Source: Thunnus maccoyii (Eukaryota > Chordata > Actinopteri > Scombriformes > Scombridae). Taken from it: a stretch of DNA of 64,000 bases. The stretch spans positions 17,322,425 through 17,386,424 of the forward strand of contig NC_056546.1 of NCBI RefSeq assembly GCF_910596095.1. The letters are read 5' to 3'. The notes under the pieces are model-generated. The model saw nothing but the letters and a program-made list of their open reading frames with translations, did not search any database and was not told the DNA's origin. Below are positions 10,409-24,470 of the stretch, one piece after another (position 1 is the stretch's first letter; the number at the start of each line of letters is the position of its first letter). Position numbers and translations under genes: made by a program.

Positions 10409-13400
10409 ATGGTACAGAAAGAAAAGACACTGGAGACGCCTCAAGTGGACAGTGAACCGAGCCCCAGCCCAGTCTCCGGAGAGGCTTGTGCGGAGGCCGC
10501 CGGCCCGGTGGAGGAGTCCGGCATTGGAGTCGAACCGACGGGCCTCAGAAAATTCATCAGCGGAGTCGTGGAAGGTAATATTTCCTGTAAAGCTAAAACA
10601 GTCTCATTTGAAATTTACGATTTGCTATTAAGTAGGGCATCAACGTCCTGCAGCAATCGTGCTTCCTGGGGGAAATGGTCAGTGTCACTGTAAGACTACA
10701 GACAACAATTAACGATCAATAATTAGAAATCGAACTTGAATCATATGAAAAAGAGCAGGAGGCTGTTAAAATGATAAGTCAAGGATTACAAGCTGATCGT
10801 ATTAATCGTGTCTGCAGGCTATAAATTAACATTATCACATGCATGTTTCTGTGCAGATAGTTGACGTTGGAATAAAAGGAGATAGTAATCTATCTTGAAA
10901 TCATGAATTAATTGAGTAAATGTAGGCAGTCAGATGAAAAATCCAATGTCAATAAACGATTAAATGTTAATTTACAAAAATTGGCTTAGAAAATTATTGT
11001 TCTTGAACCTGTGGGCATATGTCATAATTGTTAACAATTCATAGACGAAATGATTGGTTGGTTAGTGCCTAAAAATGGATAACTCAACAGACAGAAAATG
11101 ATAAAAATGTGCAAGTCTTGTTATACTTACTAGCCCAGCCCACCCCTAGGGGCACATTGCCAGTTATAGCAGTCATCCAGCTCTTTGTGCACAGGAGATG
11201 TACTTGATCATCAGCACTGCAGACTGCATTGAAACTGAACTGACTACATTGTTTGCTCATGCAGGCTTTTACGGCAGACCATGGACAATGGAACAGAGGA
11301 AAGAGTTGTTCAGGAGGTATGAATTATGTGTATTATTTCAGAAAGAATGTTAATCAGGTAACATTAATTGGTGTTATATCGAGAGGGTTCAAGTTGTTTT
11401 ACTGATTGTTAATCGCATTGTATTTCACAGGCAGCAGAAATGGGGGCTGAATACGTACCTTTATGCACCCAAAGACGACTACAAACACAGAATGTTCTGG
11501 AGAGAGTTGTACTCGGTGGAAGAAGCAGGTGACTATATTCAGAGCAGATCTTGGGATCAGCTGTCTCGGGGCAAAGAGAACGAATAATGCCTGGTTATCC
11601 AAGTTAAAAGGGCAGTCGGCAAATCCAGTTTTAAGCATGGGTGAAATATAAAAAAGCTTTCAGATAAGTTGTTACAAGAGCACAATAATGCATTTAGCAA
11701 GTGATTTTTTTTCTCCTTAAATATCTCCTAGAGCAACTCATGACTCTAATTGGTGCTGCTAAAGAGCATGGGATAGAGTTCATCTATGCCATCTCCCCTG
11801 GACTGGACATCACCTTCTCCAATCAGAAAGAGGTTTCTGCACTCAAGAGGAAACTTGATCAGGTATCATAACATTTTGTGCACAATAGAACGAACAATGT
11901 GTAGAAGCTCCTCACACATATCTGAAAGAGTTGTTTGTCTTTTTTTGTAACCATTTTGCTCAGTTTAATTTCCAACCTCTTTCTGTCCCCTCTTTAGGTG
12001 TCTCACTTTGGTTGCAAGTCATTTGCCTTACTTTTTGACGATATTGACCACAACATGTGCCCTGCTGACAAAGAGGTGTTCAGCTCTTTTGCACACGCTC
12101 AGGTTTCCATCACCAACGAAATCTACCAGTACCTGGGAGAGCCTGAAACCTTCCTCTTCTGTCCCACAGGTAACCCAGCTCTCCATCTGAATCCCTCACA
12201 CACTTTGTGCAATTGTTTTATCTACTTATTTATTCACTATATGTTTGTTTTGTGCCCTGAAATGCAGAGTACTGTGGAACATTCTGCTACCCAAGTGTCT
12301 CTCAGTCCCCCTACCTCCACACAGTAGGAGAGAAGCTACTGCCTGGCATTGACATACTATGGACAGGTGAGTCTGACACTACTTCTCTTTTTATGCGTAC
12401 AATAGTGAAGTAGCTTTAACAAGTAACTACTCAAAGTCAAGAGAAAGATTCACTGGGATGTGTTTTTTCTTCCTGCAGGTCCCAAAGTGGTGTCCAAAGA
12501 CATCACAGTAGAATCTATTGAGGAGGTATCTAAAATCCTAAGAAGAGCCCCGGTGATCTGGGACAACATTCATGCCAATGATTATGACCAGAAGAGGCTT
12601 TTCTTGGGTCCGTACAAGGGCCGCTCTACCGAGCTCATCCCCAGGTTAAAGGGAGTCCTCACCAACCCTAACTGCGAGTTTGAGTCCAACTTTGTAGCAA
12701 TCCATACTCTGGCCACATGGTACAAGTCTAACATGAATGGGGTGCGAAAGGATGTGGTCATGAGTAAGTATGGTCAAAATGTTAACTAATTTGTAAACTG
12801 TTCTTTAAAAAAATGTGTCTCCTCATCTACTTTACTCTTCTCTTTTCACCCTTTACCAGCGGACGGTGAGGACAGCACAGTGTCCATCCAGATCAAGTTA
12901 GAGAATGAGGGCAGTGACGAAGAGCTGGAGACAGACATGCTTTACAGCCCACAGCTTGCCCTAAAGCTGGCTCTCACAGAATGGCTAGGGGAGTTTGGTG
13001 TGCCTCATCAGTACAACAGTAAGAGCAGTCCCATTATTATATCATACCGATCTTTATGTGCTCTTTTACAGCTCTATGCTAATGGTAATTCTCAGCAGTA
13101 TAACCTGGAATAGGCTCATAGTGTTGGCACGGACAGCCTAAAATGACGTTTTTATGCCATACTAAAGAGGCTCTACTCTATCTTTCAGGCCGACAGGTGC
13201 CTCAGAGCGGTGCCAAAAGCACAGTCATCGACGTGTCATCCATGGCTGCTCCGTCTCTCTGCTCCTCCACCACAGTCACAACCGTGTTCCAGCAGCCCAT
13301 CATGTCTCCAGCCATGCCGCCTCTCTGTTTAGATTCGCTCTCACACCCCATGGCAAAAAGACCTCAGGAGGAAGAAGAGGTGAGGTTTGCTTCTACTTCA

Positions 13401-16400
13401 CAGACAGAACTGGAGCAGCTGAAAGAAATTAAATTCTCTATTAATCTGAATTTACCTGTAATTCATACGGTAAAGGACTGAACAACTGTCTAATGATAAC
13501 ACCTTGACACATCTTTTTGGTCAAGTTCTTCCCCTTGAGAAGTTCATTTCAGAGGAGATTATCTGTATAAGGTTGTAGGTTGTCTATTTTAATATTGTAC
13601 CTGTCGGTGCAGGTGGAGGTGGAGAAGAAGGATTCAGACGAGGAGCCCATGGAGATGGTGGTTGAGAAGCTGGATGAGCCAGAGCCAGATGCAGAAGCTG
13701 ACCCAGAGGAGAAGCATGTCGGTCCTATCTTAGCGGACAAGATGGCTGAGGACCTGAAACCCATGGATACAGACAAGGAGAGTCTGGCTGAGTCAAAATC
13801 TCCCGAAGAGTCTATCCAGGAGGACTCTGGGAGTGACATCGCACCTATGCAGACTGACGATCAGCTCAAGCAGGTGCCACCAACATTCGTGCGTTCCCCC
13901 TTTTCTCTTATAAACACAATTGAAAGCAATAAACAAACGAGAAATTCCTACAAAGTCACATTCTCGCTGATTTCTTTCCTCAGGATGTGTTTGTCCCGAG
14001 GCCCGACGAGAAGCCACTGTTCACAGCGGAGCCCCTCTCACTTGAAGACCTGAGCCTGCTAGCAGAGCTCTTCTACCTGCCTTATGAACACGGACCCAAG
14101 GCCATGCAGATGTTGAAGGAGTTCAACTGGCTCAGAGCCAACAGCAGCGTCGTCAGTGTCAACTGCAAGAGAAAGGAAACTGAAAAGGTGGGTTACTCAT
14201 TGAAACAAACATGTTAAAGGTCGAGAGAGAAATGCCTACCTGAGAAAGCTAGTACATTATTTACTGAACATGCATGTGAACATTGGTGCATGGTGCTGCA
14301 AAACAAAATGGTGGATGTGTACTACCTTTACTGCCCATTGGGTGGTGTTGTTACACCACCCAATAGTCGTGGGGCGATGAAGTGTACTCGCTCTACAAGG
14401 CATTGTGTTCTGGGTATTTGTGTAAACTGCAGCTTCCCTTATTTAATCACTTCAAAATGGTTTAATGCAAACTGTTTTTAATGATATTTACTCTTATTTC
14501 CAATCACTGTTTACATGCAGGTCACAGAATGGCAGACTAGGGCGGAGAAGTTCGAGGAGATGTGCTGCTCAGTCATCCAGATGTTCACACGTCTGTCCAA
14601 TTCAGCCAACCGTACCATCCTGTACGACCTCTACCCTTACATCTGGGACATCAAGAGCATCATTTCTATGGTCAAGTCGTTTGTCCAGTGGCTAGGTATG
14701 TATGAGGGGAACCACAAGGCTCTTACTCTTAGTGTGCAGTAGCGTAGAGACAGTCTGATCAAGTCTGGTCCTTCTGACCTTTTGATATAGTCAGACGTAC
14801 TTTTACACACAAATCATTTGATCAAAGCAGTTTAATGATTTATCATTTAGCTGCTTAGATTCTATCTTGTAGTCCAGTGCTATGATATTTTCAAAGTCTG
14901 CTTACCAGATGTTAATATTATCTAATCAGAAAAGAAATATGGCTTCTTGAGATTTTGGCCAACATCTGTATAGAGGATGAAAAAACCTTCAGTTTTAATT
15001 GATGGCAGTTTATTATAGATCAGCTTAGCACAGATCAGGTTAGAGGCATCACCTCTTACTAGTTTTTAATTGCTCTTGTTTCACACATGTTGATTGTTTT
15101 TTTTTGTTTCTTTCTTTTTTTTTTTTTTGTCTGACTGAATGCCGCTTGCACCGCTAGCATCCTCCTTATTTATTCCATAACAAGCTGCTCCATCTTGGTG
15201 ATATCGAAACCGGGTCTCTGTGGCAAACGTCCCAGCAGGGTTACTGCTGCTTGCTGTGTATCCAGTAACATCACTGCTGCATTCCCACACAGACACACTT
15301 GCTTCCATCTCTCTGTCTGTGGGGATGGGCGCCAGGGGGAAGTCCCCATCCCCCCCCTCCCCTCCTCCTCCATGCCGTAGCGCGCACGCGAGCTTGGAGA
15401 GCAAGTTGACTGACTGACTGTGGAAGGCCATTCTGGTGCATAAACTGGGACTAGAAATATCTGAACTGGTCGTTATTATACGACATTTGTTGTCATAGCC
15501 TTACTAAGAAGACTATGAAATGACGCTGTTGTTAGATTTTAACCTTCTGAATCATTTGCTCAATCTGTATCAGGGTGGGATCCATTACCTTGTATAAGAG
15601 AGGATGTTCTCTCTCTCTCTTTCTTTCTCTTCTGCCTCTCTTTTCACCTCACACTTTATTTCACTCTTTCTGATGGTGCACCGTGATGCAGTTTGAGTGA
15701 CATTCAGTCTCATGAAAACATCTCCTTTTGTCGGAGTGTCTCTTGGAATAGTCTGAAGCACCAGCATGGCCTGTAGGTTACTCCCTGTAACCCAGTTTCA
15801 TTCGCAGGTTTCTGTCCAGTCCGGCTATATGGTAAAGCTGAGGACTCTAGCCTACACAGCAGGCAGCATACCCACACTGGCAAAACCACATCAAAACTGA
15901 CACTACTGGCCTAATGCATTAGAAAATGACTATAACCACTCTAGTAATATAAAGTTTTTTGATTAGAATGGCCATAAATATCTTCAGATATCGCAGTGTC
16001 ATGAAGAGCTTAACTGTTGACTGCTGCTTCTGCTAAAAGCAGATTTTTACATTAGTCCCCATCTTCTCCCCTCATTAGAAGCTGTGCAGCCGGCACTTAG
16101 TCATAACCTCCCTGGTTATTGTACTGAGAACACTTACTAATATTTATTTTCTACTGTTTTCTCCCTTCACTATGTACAGATGGAAGAATCCACAGTACAA
16201 GTTTCTACTGCTATTGGATCGACAGTGGCCGATGTATGCACAGTGCAGGCGTTGTCTCTTCCCCTTTTAGTTCATGTTTGAAATGGATTCATGTGAAAAT
16301 AAAATTCTTCAATTAGGCTGATAAATGTAAGAAATGTATTTGGAGGAAAGGAAACAGCCGTCCGGATGAAGTCACATTTTGCGCAGCGATGTTTAGCTAT

Positions 16401-19400
16401 CAATCTTAAGTGTTAACTCCCAAATCTCTTCTCTTTGGCAGCCTCTCTCTAACTTGTTTTTTTGTTTCTGTCAGTAGGCTTATAGAAATGGCTCAGACCA
16501 GCCTGATGCACCTACTCAAGGGAATATACACTTTGCTTTGAAATTTACACCACCACACCCTGATCTTCACTCTACTGAGACTGTGTGGTTATGATCAGTG
16601 TGCTTGCGTACACGTTGGTTGGACCATGCAAGAATATGAGTTGCATGTTTTCTGCGTTTGTATTAAGACAACGCAGCCTTAATAGATCATACGGGTGGAA
16701 GCAGTCCACTCTTTTTTTTTTTCTTCTTTTTGTCCATTTGTGAAAGTGAAGCAAGTTCAGAGTTCCTTCCTGTGGGTGCATCTGTTCGCTGTGTTGTGTC
16801 AGCTCTTCAGAGGAATTGTGTTAGGTGTCAGGGTGAGGTTGATCTGTAAAGCAGTTTTAGATGTCCTGCAAGCGCGCTGCATTTGTCTGGTCACATGACA
16901 GGGCTTCTCATCAACCAGGAGTAGACTTTGTTAGCGACAATGCTGCTGTATACAGACTCTGACAGCACCCGTGCTTTCAGTATACTAACATTTATATGCT
17001 TTTGCTTCTGTACAATTAATCTTTTGTCTGTCTGATTTTGGCTTTGAACTGTAAGCAGAGAGGCCCTTTTTGCACTGGGAGTGTTTATGCTACCTCTCGT
17101 TTTGTCCTCCTGGTTTGATGAGCCATGCTTCCCAGTCATGTGACAAGGCAGATAAGATGAGAATGTGACTTCACACGGGGTGCTAAGATCAGTGGGGTGA
17201 CGGCAGCTGAAGCTTACATCTGGTGGGCGTAGACAGTACGGGTTTCTGTTGTGATAGTCAATCTAAAATTTATGAAGTGCGTCAGCTCTTAAAAATGAAA
17301 ATGACCCTTCCTGAAGCACCAAAGGGGCTAAACTGCACTTAATTATGTCCTCTTCAGATTTCGGAGAGCGTGCATTCCACTGCAAGAAAGAACTAGGTTC
17401 TTAAGACCCGCATATAATTTCAATGTGGAGCATTTTGACATTGTTGCGGAGAAGCTGAGGTGCAGAGCTCATTTTTTTAATAATTTCGATCTTGGACTTG
17501 TTTCCTCTTGTAAACACGTGAGCTTTAGTTGCTTGAGCCCCATTTCATCATAAAACATTTCCTCTGAATATAATGAACTATTCCAAATTAGGTCCTTTTT
17601 ATGTTTTAATGATTAAAACAAAATTACTTATTTGGATTATGCTATTAGATACATATGACCCCCTTCCTCCCCATCTCCCCACTCCCTTCATCTGTGTCAG
17701 AGAGCCCCATCCTGTGGTAACACTGTCCGCTTGGCTCTGCTCCTAACAGGGTGTCGTAGTCAGTCCTCAGCACAATTCCTTAGAGGAGACCAAGAGCCCT
17801 GGGCCTTTAGGGGAGGTCTAGCAGGAGAGTTCCAGGTATCTAATGCACTGAATTTACAGCAATCAAATGGAAAAAAAAGAGTGTTATGAGCAAAGAAGAC
17901 GATGGTAAATGTGCGCAGGTATGAAGGGGTTTGGTCTGTCAAAGGTGAGCTGATTGTAATGTTTGGGGCTTCATAAGATACGGTTCCATCCCCTTCACGT
18001 GTTCTCTAAGAAGTTCATGTCCTGAGCGTTATTTTGCTATTACTTTGGGATATGTCAATCTGTGTGAGGGGAATGGGTAACCTGAAAGCCATTTTGGCAG
18101 AGGTTACAGCCACTGTTTGGCATGGCATTTTCTGATTGATTAATTTGAATTTCTTTCAGCAACTGCCCAAGGAGATGCTGCTTTTCCCTAGCGCACGCTG
18201 GCGCAAGCGAGCATGGCTAGGTTTTATTTTCATGACATCTCATTTCTTTGCAGGAAAGCACAGCGCACAAATTACCACGCCAACCCTTTGCAAGCGCAAG
18301 CGCATGCACTGCCTCACAGTGCCAGCGAGAACGCAAGCATGTCTGCAATGGGAAAACTCCATGATAAAACATACCTGTCCAGCCTAAAGCAACATCTCCA
18401 ACCTCGGAGAATAGCAAGATTTACAATGGCAACCGATACACTATTGACTGACTCAGTTAGCTCATATTTAATTTGCCTCTTTGGTTTTTTTCCTGGAGTT
18501 CTCTCTGTCTTCGCGCAAGCATCATTATTTTTCTCAACAGGAGGGTTGCGCAGCGAAATATTGCGATGCCTTACAAAAGGGAAAGGAGCATCTCCTTCAG
18601 CCAGTAAAACCTTAGTCAGACCAAAATACCACCCTTGTTTTATTGTATTTGAAAAGCAAATATGAATGTGCCTGTGCTATGCTCCTTTAGCAAAAAAGAG
18701 AAAGATGTGATGTTTGCTTGTTGTCCACTGTCAGATCAACAAGGAAGAGGAGTCAGTTTATATATTTATATGATCTTTTTTTTTTACAGTATGTTTCTAA
18801 GCACTTTGCTTACTTGCTTACTCCATTTCCTTTTTGGTTTAATAGTGGTTCAATTGTAGCAAATTCACAGTGAGGCAGTCAGCCAAAGCAGCACACCACC
18901 TAGTCTCAGAGAAACTGAACCTGTTTCTTTTGATATCCACAGAGATTGTTGCCAATAGATGGGGCAAACGATCTTTTCTACCAACCTCCACCTTCACTGC
19001 CAACCTCCAAAATCTATTCCATAAGGCCATACTTTGCCAAAGATGAGGTGAGATGTTTTGTGTGTTTAGTCATGCCCTTGTGCACCTTCTTTTTTTCTTT
19101 TTTTTTTTTTTTAACCAACACTTGAGTATGTCACCCTTAGCGTTAATAATGTTGTAAACAGAACATTAAATGTATGGGTGCAGAAATGATGTTGGCCAGT
19201 TGGTAGTATTCCCAGCAGAACTGGCCTAGTTTAAGGTGTGAATGTGCTTAATATGACACGCTCAACTGCGCTGTACGTCAGAGAATATATGTACTGAAGA
19301 GAAAGCCAGCTTTAGACTGAATATTTTCAAACACATGCGGTGTTAAGGGCTGTGATGGGTCAAGTTTTTTCTGTATGTCAAATCATCTGCTACAGTAACA

Positions 19401-20683
19401 CCTGTTGTTGTTGTTGTCTTTCTTTTTGCAGCCTGCAATTTATAAAATCTGTAAAGAAATGTACTGTGAAGGAATGGAGGATGTACCTTTCTCTGACCAG
19501 GAATCTGACCTCATTGGAGACAGGTAAGACATGGAGATGCATTTGTTTGAGAGGTTACTCCCTGTAGTGCAAACACACATGAATTGATAAAAATCTTTTC
19601 TGTTTGTTAACAGGTTAGTCGGAGGTCTCCTGTCTTTAAGTCCAGACTATGGGTTTGTACTAGAGGATGAAGAAGGGATCTGCGGTTATGCTCTCGGCAC
19701 CGTGGATGTCAAGCCCTTCGTCAAGAAATGCAAGTTGAACTGGATTCCCTTCATGCAAGAGAAATACAACAAACCTGACTGCGAGAAGGACCTCACAGAG
19801 GCTGAGGTAAGATCTTAATCCATCAATTTCATTATCGTAATCTCTCGTCAGCTCAGTCTATCAGGTGGCTTTTTATGGTGCCCATTCATAATGAATACTT
19901 TCACCTAACCATCTCTCATCTGTCGTCCCTGTAGAAGATGATGTTGAGTTTCCATGAAGAAGAGGAGGGTCTTCCAGAGTCCTTTCTGTCCAATTTTCCC
20001 TCCCTCATCAAGGTTGACATTCACGCCAAGGTCACTGACCCCAGCGTGGCCAAAAGCATGATGGGATGTCTGTTATCTTCCCTTAAGGCCAACGGTATGT
20101 AGCAGCTGTCACTGTTACTACAAAAAGAAAATGTTGGATTAGTGTTATTAGTCATGTTGGTAAGACGGATGTTAGAATATTCACTTGAATCTAAAATTTA
20201 GCAAGTTAAGTATGAATCAAGGGTCACAAATATAGTAAGTTCCAAATCAAACTACAAAAAATGGACATGTTGACCAGTAGTCTGAGGCATAAACATACTG
20301 GGGAAAAGGGGCTTTCAGCTTTAAGGAACAGAAACCATCAAAGCACCGACTGAAGTTATCTTCTCTTCCTGTGACAAAGATCGGGAACCAGTTTATTCCT
20401 GCTCAGAGACACAGAAGAAGATTATTTTCAGTTTAACACCATATTTGGCCACACTGTCAGGAAGATCATTTTGGGAATTTTTTGTAAACTGATTTATTAT
20501 TATGATTATCTCTTTATGATTATCTGTTTTTGTCGTTAACTTCCAGGGTCCCACGGTGCATTCTGTAAGGTTCGTCAGACTGATAAGAGAATGTTGGACT
20601 TCTATAGTAAGCTGGGATGCTTTGAGGTGGCCAAAATGGAGGGCTTCCCCAAAGACGTCATCATTATGGGGCGAAGCCTATGA
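10409..20683 (+). CDS. oga: Protein O-GlcNAcase (OGA/MGEA5)
   Basis: Removes O-GlcNAc from Ser/Thr of nuclear and cytosolic proteins. Eighteen coding exons: 10409-10574, 11265-11316, 11431-11528, 11732-11862, 11998-12169, 12268-12366, 12479-12763, 12860-13018, 13189-13379, 13613-13873, 13984-14187, 14521-14695, 17750-17835, 18943-19047, 19432-19523, 19614-19806, 19935-20094, 20547-20683. They encode 921 residues (human 916) with all phases consistent. The start is MVQKEK, as in mammals. The GH84 domain opens at [20 protein letters not shown]. The catalytic aspartate pair is D163-D164 in [11 protein letters not shown] stalk helical region follows, then the C-terminal acetyltransferase-like domain with [10 protein letters not shown], ending [12 protein letters not shown]. 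The linker has TVID402, aligned with the human caspase-3 site SVVD413. Intron 12 is long (3.05 kb) and separates the catalytic/stalk part from the acetyltransferase-like part. Npm3 lies downstream on the same strand, as in human. Confidence 0.98.
14696..17749 (+). other. oga: Long oga intron 12
   Basis: A 3.05 kb intron between the stalk and acetyltransferase-like exons. It contains poly(T) near 15110-15128, a C-rich patch near 15340-15370, a pyrimidine tract near 15600-15650, and a candidate alternative terminal exon at 16180-16303. The rest appears to be ordinary unique intron sequence. Confidence 0.8.
16180..16320 (+). other. oga: Candidate alternative terminal exon of oga
   Basis: A pyrimidine-rich tract (CTACTGTTTTCTCCCTTCAC) and TACAG precede base 16180. 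Joined to exon 12 in phase 1 the frame continues [16 protein letters not shown] and stays open to a TAG near 16314. An AATAAA lies at 16298-16303, just inside the end of that frame. This would give a protein ending after the stalk domain. It is inferred from splice and poly(A) motifs only. Confidence 0.25.
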
Positions 20684-23310
20684 AGAAACGTCCTGCTACA
20701 ATAACAGACAGAGAGAGAAAAAAAGCGAGAGAGAGAGCAAGCAAGCAGTCAACACGGCGTTTAAAAAAAAAAAAACGTTTGCTACCTTCATGAGACAAAC
20801 TTCCATGATGATTTTATACTGCATTACCATCTGGGCTAACCTGGGGAAACCTGTTTTTAAGATTTGTGTACAGAAGCACAGCACACACAGATTCCCCGCG
20901 CTGCCCGTAGATGTTACGGCTCTGTTGGATTCAGCAGATCCGAAGCTAAAAGGCCAAGAAGTGATCTGTAGTCAGCTGATCAGAGCCAACAAGAGTGGCA
21001 CTCCAGCATTCATTTCTGGGGTCCCACTATTTATATACCTCCAGGAGGCAGGAAGTGACAACTCCATAAGCCTTTTTTTTTTCTTTTTTTTTCTGATTTT
21101 AATCCAGCAGCCATTACATGGATATTGCCCACATGCCCTAACGCTAAGTGTCTGTATCTGAAATGGAGGCAGAGCCGTGAAACGAGGGCAGCCTGTATCT
21201 CAGGTAGTGTCTCACTACCCTCGTGTCCTGTTTTTCTCAGCTCCGACATAGAGAAATAACACGACTGTCCACATAAGCTGGACACCATTAATACAGGATG
21301 TGAAGTGCTGCGTGAGAATTTGCCTTTCATCGTCACATCATGGGTTTTCTAGTTGCTCCACAATAGACTTGGAGAAAGAGGCCTTTTTTATTAAAGGACG
21401 CATCACGAAGAAAAAGTGATGTTAAATGCTGAGTCTTTACGCATGAAAGGCGGAAAATTGTAGCTTAGAGGATCCTCACAGTCCAGCAAAGGAAAAAGTA
21501 TTTGTTGAGACTATTAAAGACTCAACCAGGAGGTCCTCTGAATTTCCGTTCAAGCGGTAGACATTTGGAAACCAACAGAAAAGCCTCCACGAGTTTACAA
21601 ACATGGTTCTTAGCCTGTTTCTGTTTAGCGTTTTACTTTTGGCCATTTTTTTTTTTTTTTTTACTAACACCACATTTTTTTGCTTATTTCCCCTTTGAGC
21701 TATTGCCTTTTGGGTCATTGCCTTTGGATTTTAGGTTTATATCGCAGACCCCAGTGTCTTCTGTGTCAAGGCTTTCCAACACATGTGATTTTGGACATTG
21801 GCCTTGTTGCTCAAATTCCAGAGAAGTAGCCTGCTTTTTTCCCCCCTGACTTTGGCAGTCACATGTCAAATCCAGCACATAAATCCTTCAGTAAGCTATC
21901 AGAGAAAAGACAGGCCATCTTTTTAAGTTACGTCAGATGATACATTTACTAAATGTTATGGAAATGTTACGTGTTTTTGTTTATCCAATTGTTTAAGTAG
22001 GTAAAATGATAAATTTACTGGTAGTTACTCTTTCAAATAATCAAAACTCAAATCAGTGGGACCAAAAATCTGATAGTGTGATCAGCTATTTTGTGTAAAA
22101 AATTTAACATTTTGAAAGCAATTCACATTGGAATTTCATGAGTGCAAATGGATACAAGTCCTAAGTTTTGAAAGCATTTAACCCACCGTTTTCATAAAGC
22201 TGCTGAGTTCTTTCTTAACCACTTTTTCAGTACCTGACTTGTAAATCAACAGTTAACCTGTGCTGCAGTTTCAGATATGCTGCGCTATAAAGCCATTGGT
22301 AGTAATATGAGTCATAATAATCAGCAGATAATCAGTTCACATCTTTCATTTTGCATCCTTCCCTGCGGTTTCTACGTTGCATACTCATAAATGAATGTCT
22401 TTTCAGCTGAGCCTTGGCGAGCGCTCTTATGATCGCTACGGTTGTTAAATCTTGTCACTAAATGTCACCAAAGTGGCACTGACCCCCCCACACTGATGCT
22501 GCTCTGCAGCTGTGAAGGTTTGGAGCAGAAATTCATAGGCCTTTTTTCCTATCTGTCCTTTTGAATGTTTTATATTCTGACGCATTTCCCATTTGTTTAT
22601 TGTAAATCTATATAGTTAACAAAAAAAAGCACTTTGACTATAGTTAGGAGTGTTCTGTTGGTTACACGAGGATCATCAGTTGCTCTTCAGTAGCTGCCTG
22701 CCAATGTGATGTTTTGATACTGTGTACATTCATGATGTGCATGAGGTGTATTGGATTTGCTGTGGCGGTCATTAGAATAACCTCATCCTATGCTGCACAG
22801 AGGAAGAAGCATGCCACTCCCCTCTGTGAGCATAATACTGTAGTTCATAGACAGTCTGTAAACACTGTCAATCATAAACTGTTATTATTTTTTGTATATC
22901 TTTACTGAAATTGTGGCTAGCATTCTGTTTCGCTTTAAAAGACAGGAAAATGACGGACAGCACTATGTCATGCACAGCTGTCGTACCTGGCTGTGTCTCA
23001 GTGAGTTTGTGAAACTCACCAACAGATCTGCTGTTAGTCTTCTGAAATGACGGCAGAGTTTTCACTTATGTTAATTAAATGGTTCATTTTGCAGTTTGTT
23101 GATGCTCGTGCTTTCTCCTCTGCCAACTTGGGTTTGATAGAAATGGGCTGTGACTGAGAGAAAGGGCTCCAATTGTACATTTTGATTATCTGAGTTCAGG
23201 GTTGGGGAGGCGGGCGGGGTCATAAAAGTCACAGTTTACCTATGTAAAATTTGTATGTAAGATACATAAGATTAAAAACTAATAAACTACAATAAGTGAC
23301 TTTTCTCTGT
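20684..23310 (+). other. oga: oga 3' UTR (inferred)
   Basis: About 2.6 kb of non-coding, AT-rich sequence follows the oga stop, starting with GA-rich and poly(A) stretches. A good AATAAA at 23281-23286 is a plausible end. A 3' UTR of this order would be normal for vertebrate OGA. Open frames here are short and show no family resemblance. Confidence 0.5.
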
Positions 23311-24470
23311 GTTGCTTGTGTTCGTGTTTTCACAGGTCTTTCTCTGACCGTGTCTGGATTGAAGGGATGAAAAGATCTGTCTTGTTCACAGGTTTTATTT
23401 ATATCACCCAACTCATATCACCCCAACCCTAAAAGAAGCTTCTCTCTATTTTTGAAAAGCAAAAAGTGCCTGGAACATGGAAAACATGGAAATAGCCAAT
23501 AAGTGCGATGTGTATGTATCCTATCGCATCCAACTTTCCATTGACTAGGGTTTAAAGGACACGACATATGGTGGTATCATTACTATTACCCAGTGAACCG
23601 GAAACCAGCCAGCACTCCTAAGTCTGTGTGTCTGAGGCAGCTTGATTCAACAGAACTCTTGAGATTATGAACCTTGTGTAAACTAAAATAACAGGTCTTT
23701 ATACTAGATGTGGACACAGTTCACCTCTACAAGACAGAGCCACAAGCTTAGATAATAATGCAGGAGTTGACATTGTACTTCAGTGGTGCAAAAAACATGT
23801 GCAGTTAATCAAATTATGGGCAACCTATTGATGCTCAGTGAATCTGGCCTGTTTTGGGCCCCTGTGGGTCTCAGGCCCTGGACCAGCAGCCGGTAATCCA
23901 CCATTGCATCACACCAGTACAAATGTAACCAGGTCTGCAGACTGGATTTTGCCTCTGAACATATAATGATTCTCAATTTGAGTCCCCATTCTTTTTTTTT
24001 TTCTTTTCTTTTTTTTTTTTTTTTTTTTTACAAAAGTGGTCTTCAACTTTTACTGCCTCATGATAAGTGTTGTACATTTTCCCTGGCAGTTGAATCACAT
24101 TTAAACATAATTTCAGCCAGTTATGTTTACAATCAATATTGCCTAAAAGAAGTGAAATATAATATTTAACATAAGCATTTAATCAAAAATTATCTAAATC
24201 TTTATTTGTACTTTTTTGCACTGAATTTTTTGTCTTACTTGTTGAATAGCCTGTTTTATAAATCTTATTTTTTTATTTGAACGCAAATAAGTTACTTTAA
24301 CATGACTTAAACACTATATTAAGAGTATTATAATTGTCATTATTCTACTCTATATTAACTTATATTACAATACTATATACTATTGCTATATATTACGTTT
24401 ATTATACCATTATTAGTTGTATTATAATAATCTTTATTAGCTGTACTTATGGATGTTTTTCTTCATAGAG
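23311..24470. other. oga-npm3 intergenic interval
   Basis: No gene seen. It includes a T-rich run at about 23991-24029 and a very AT-rich block from 24160 to 24450. Confidence 0.6.

Noticed and set aside
18213-18665. 150-codon frame within oga
   Set aside because: Lies in an intron between exons 13 and 14, with no family resemblance or phase-compatible splice sites that I could find.
20556-21161. 201-codon frame overlapping the last oga exon
   Set aside because: Runs out of frame over the real last exon and into the 3' UTR; only the oga frame matches the family.
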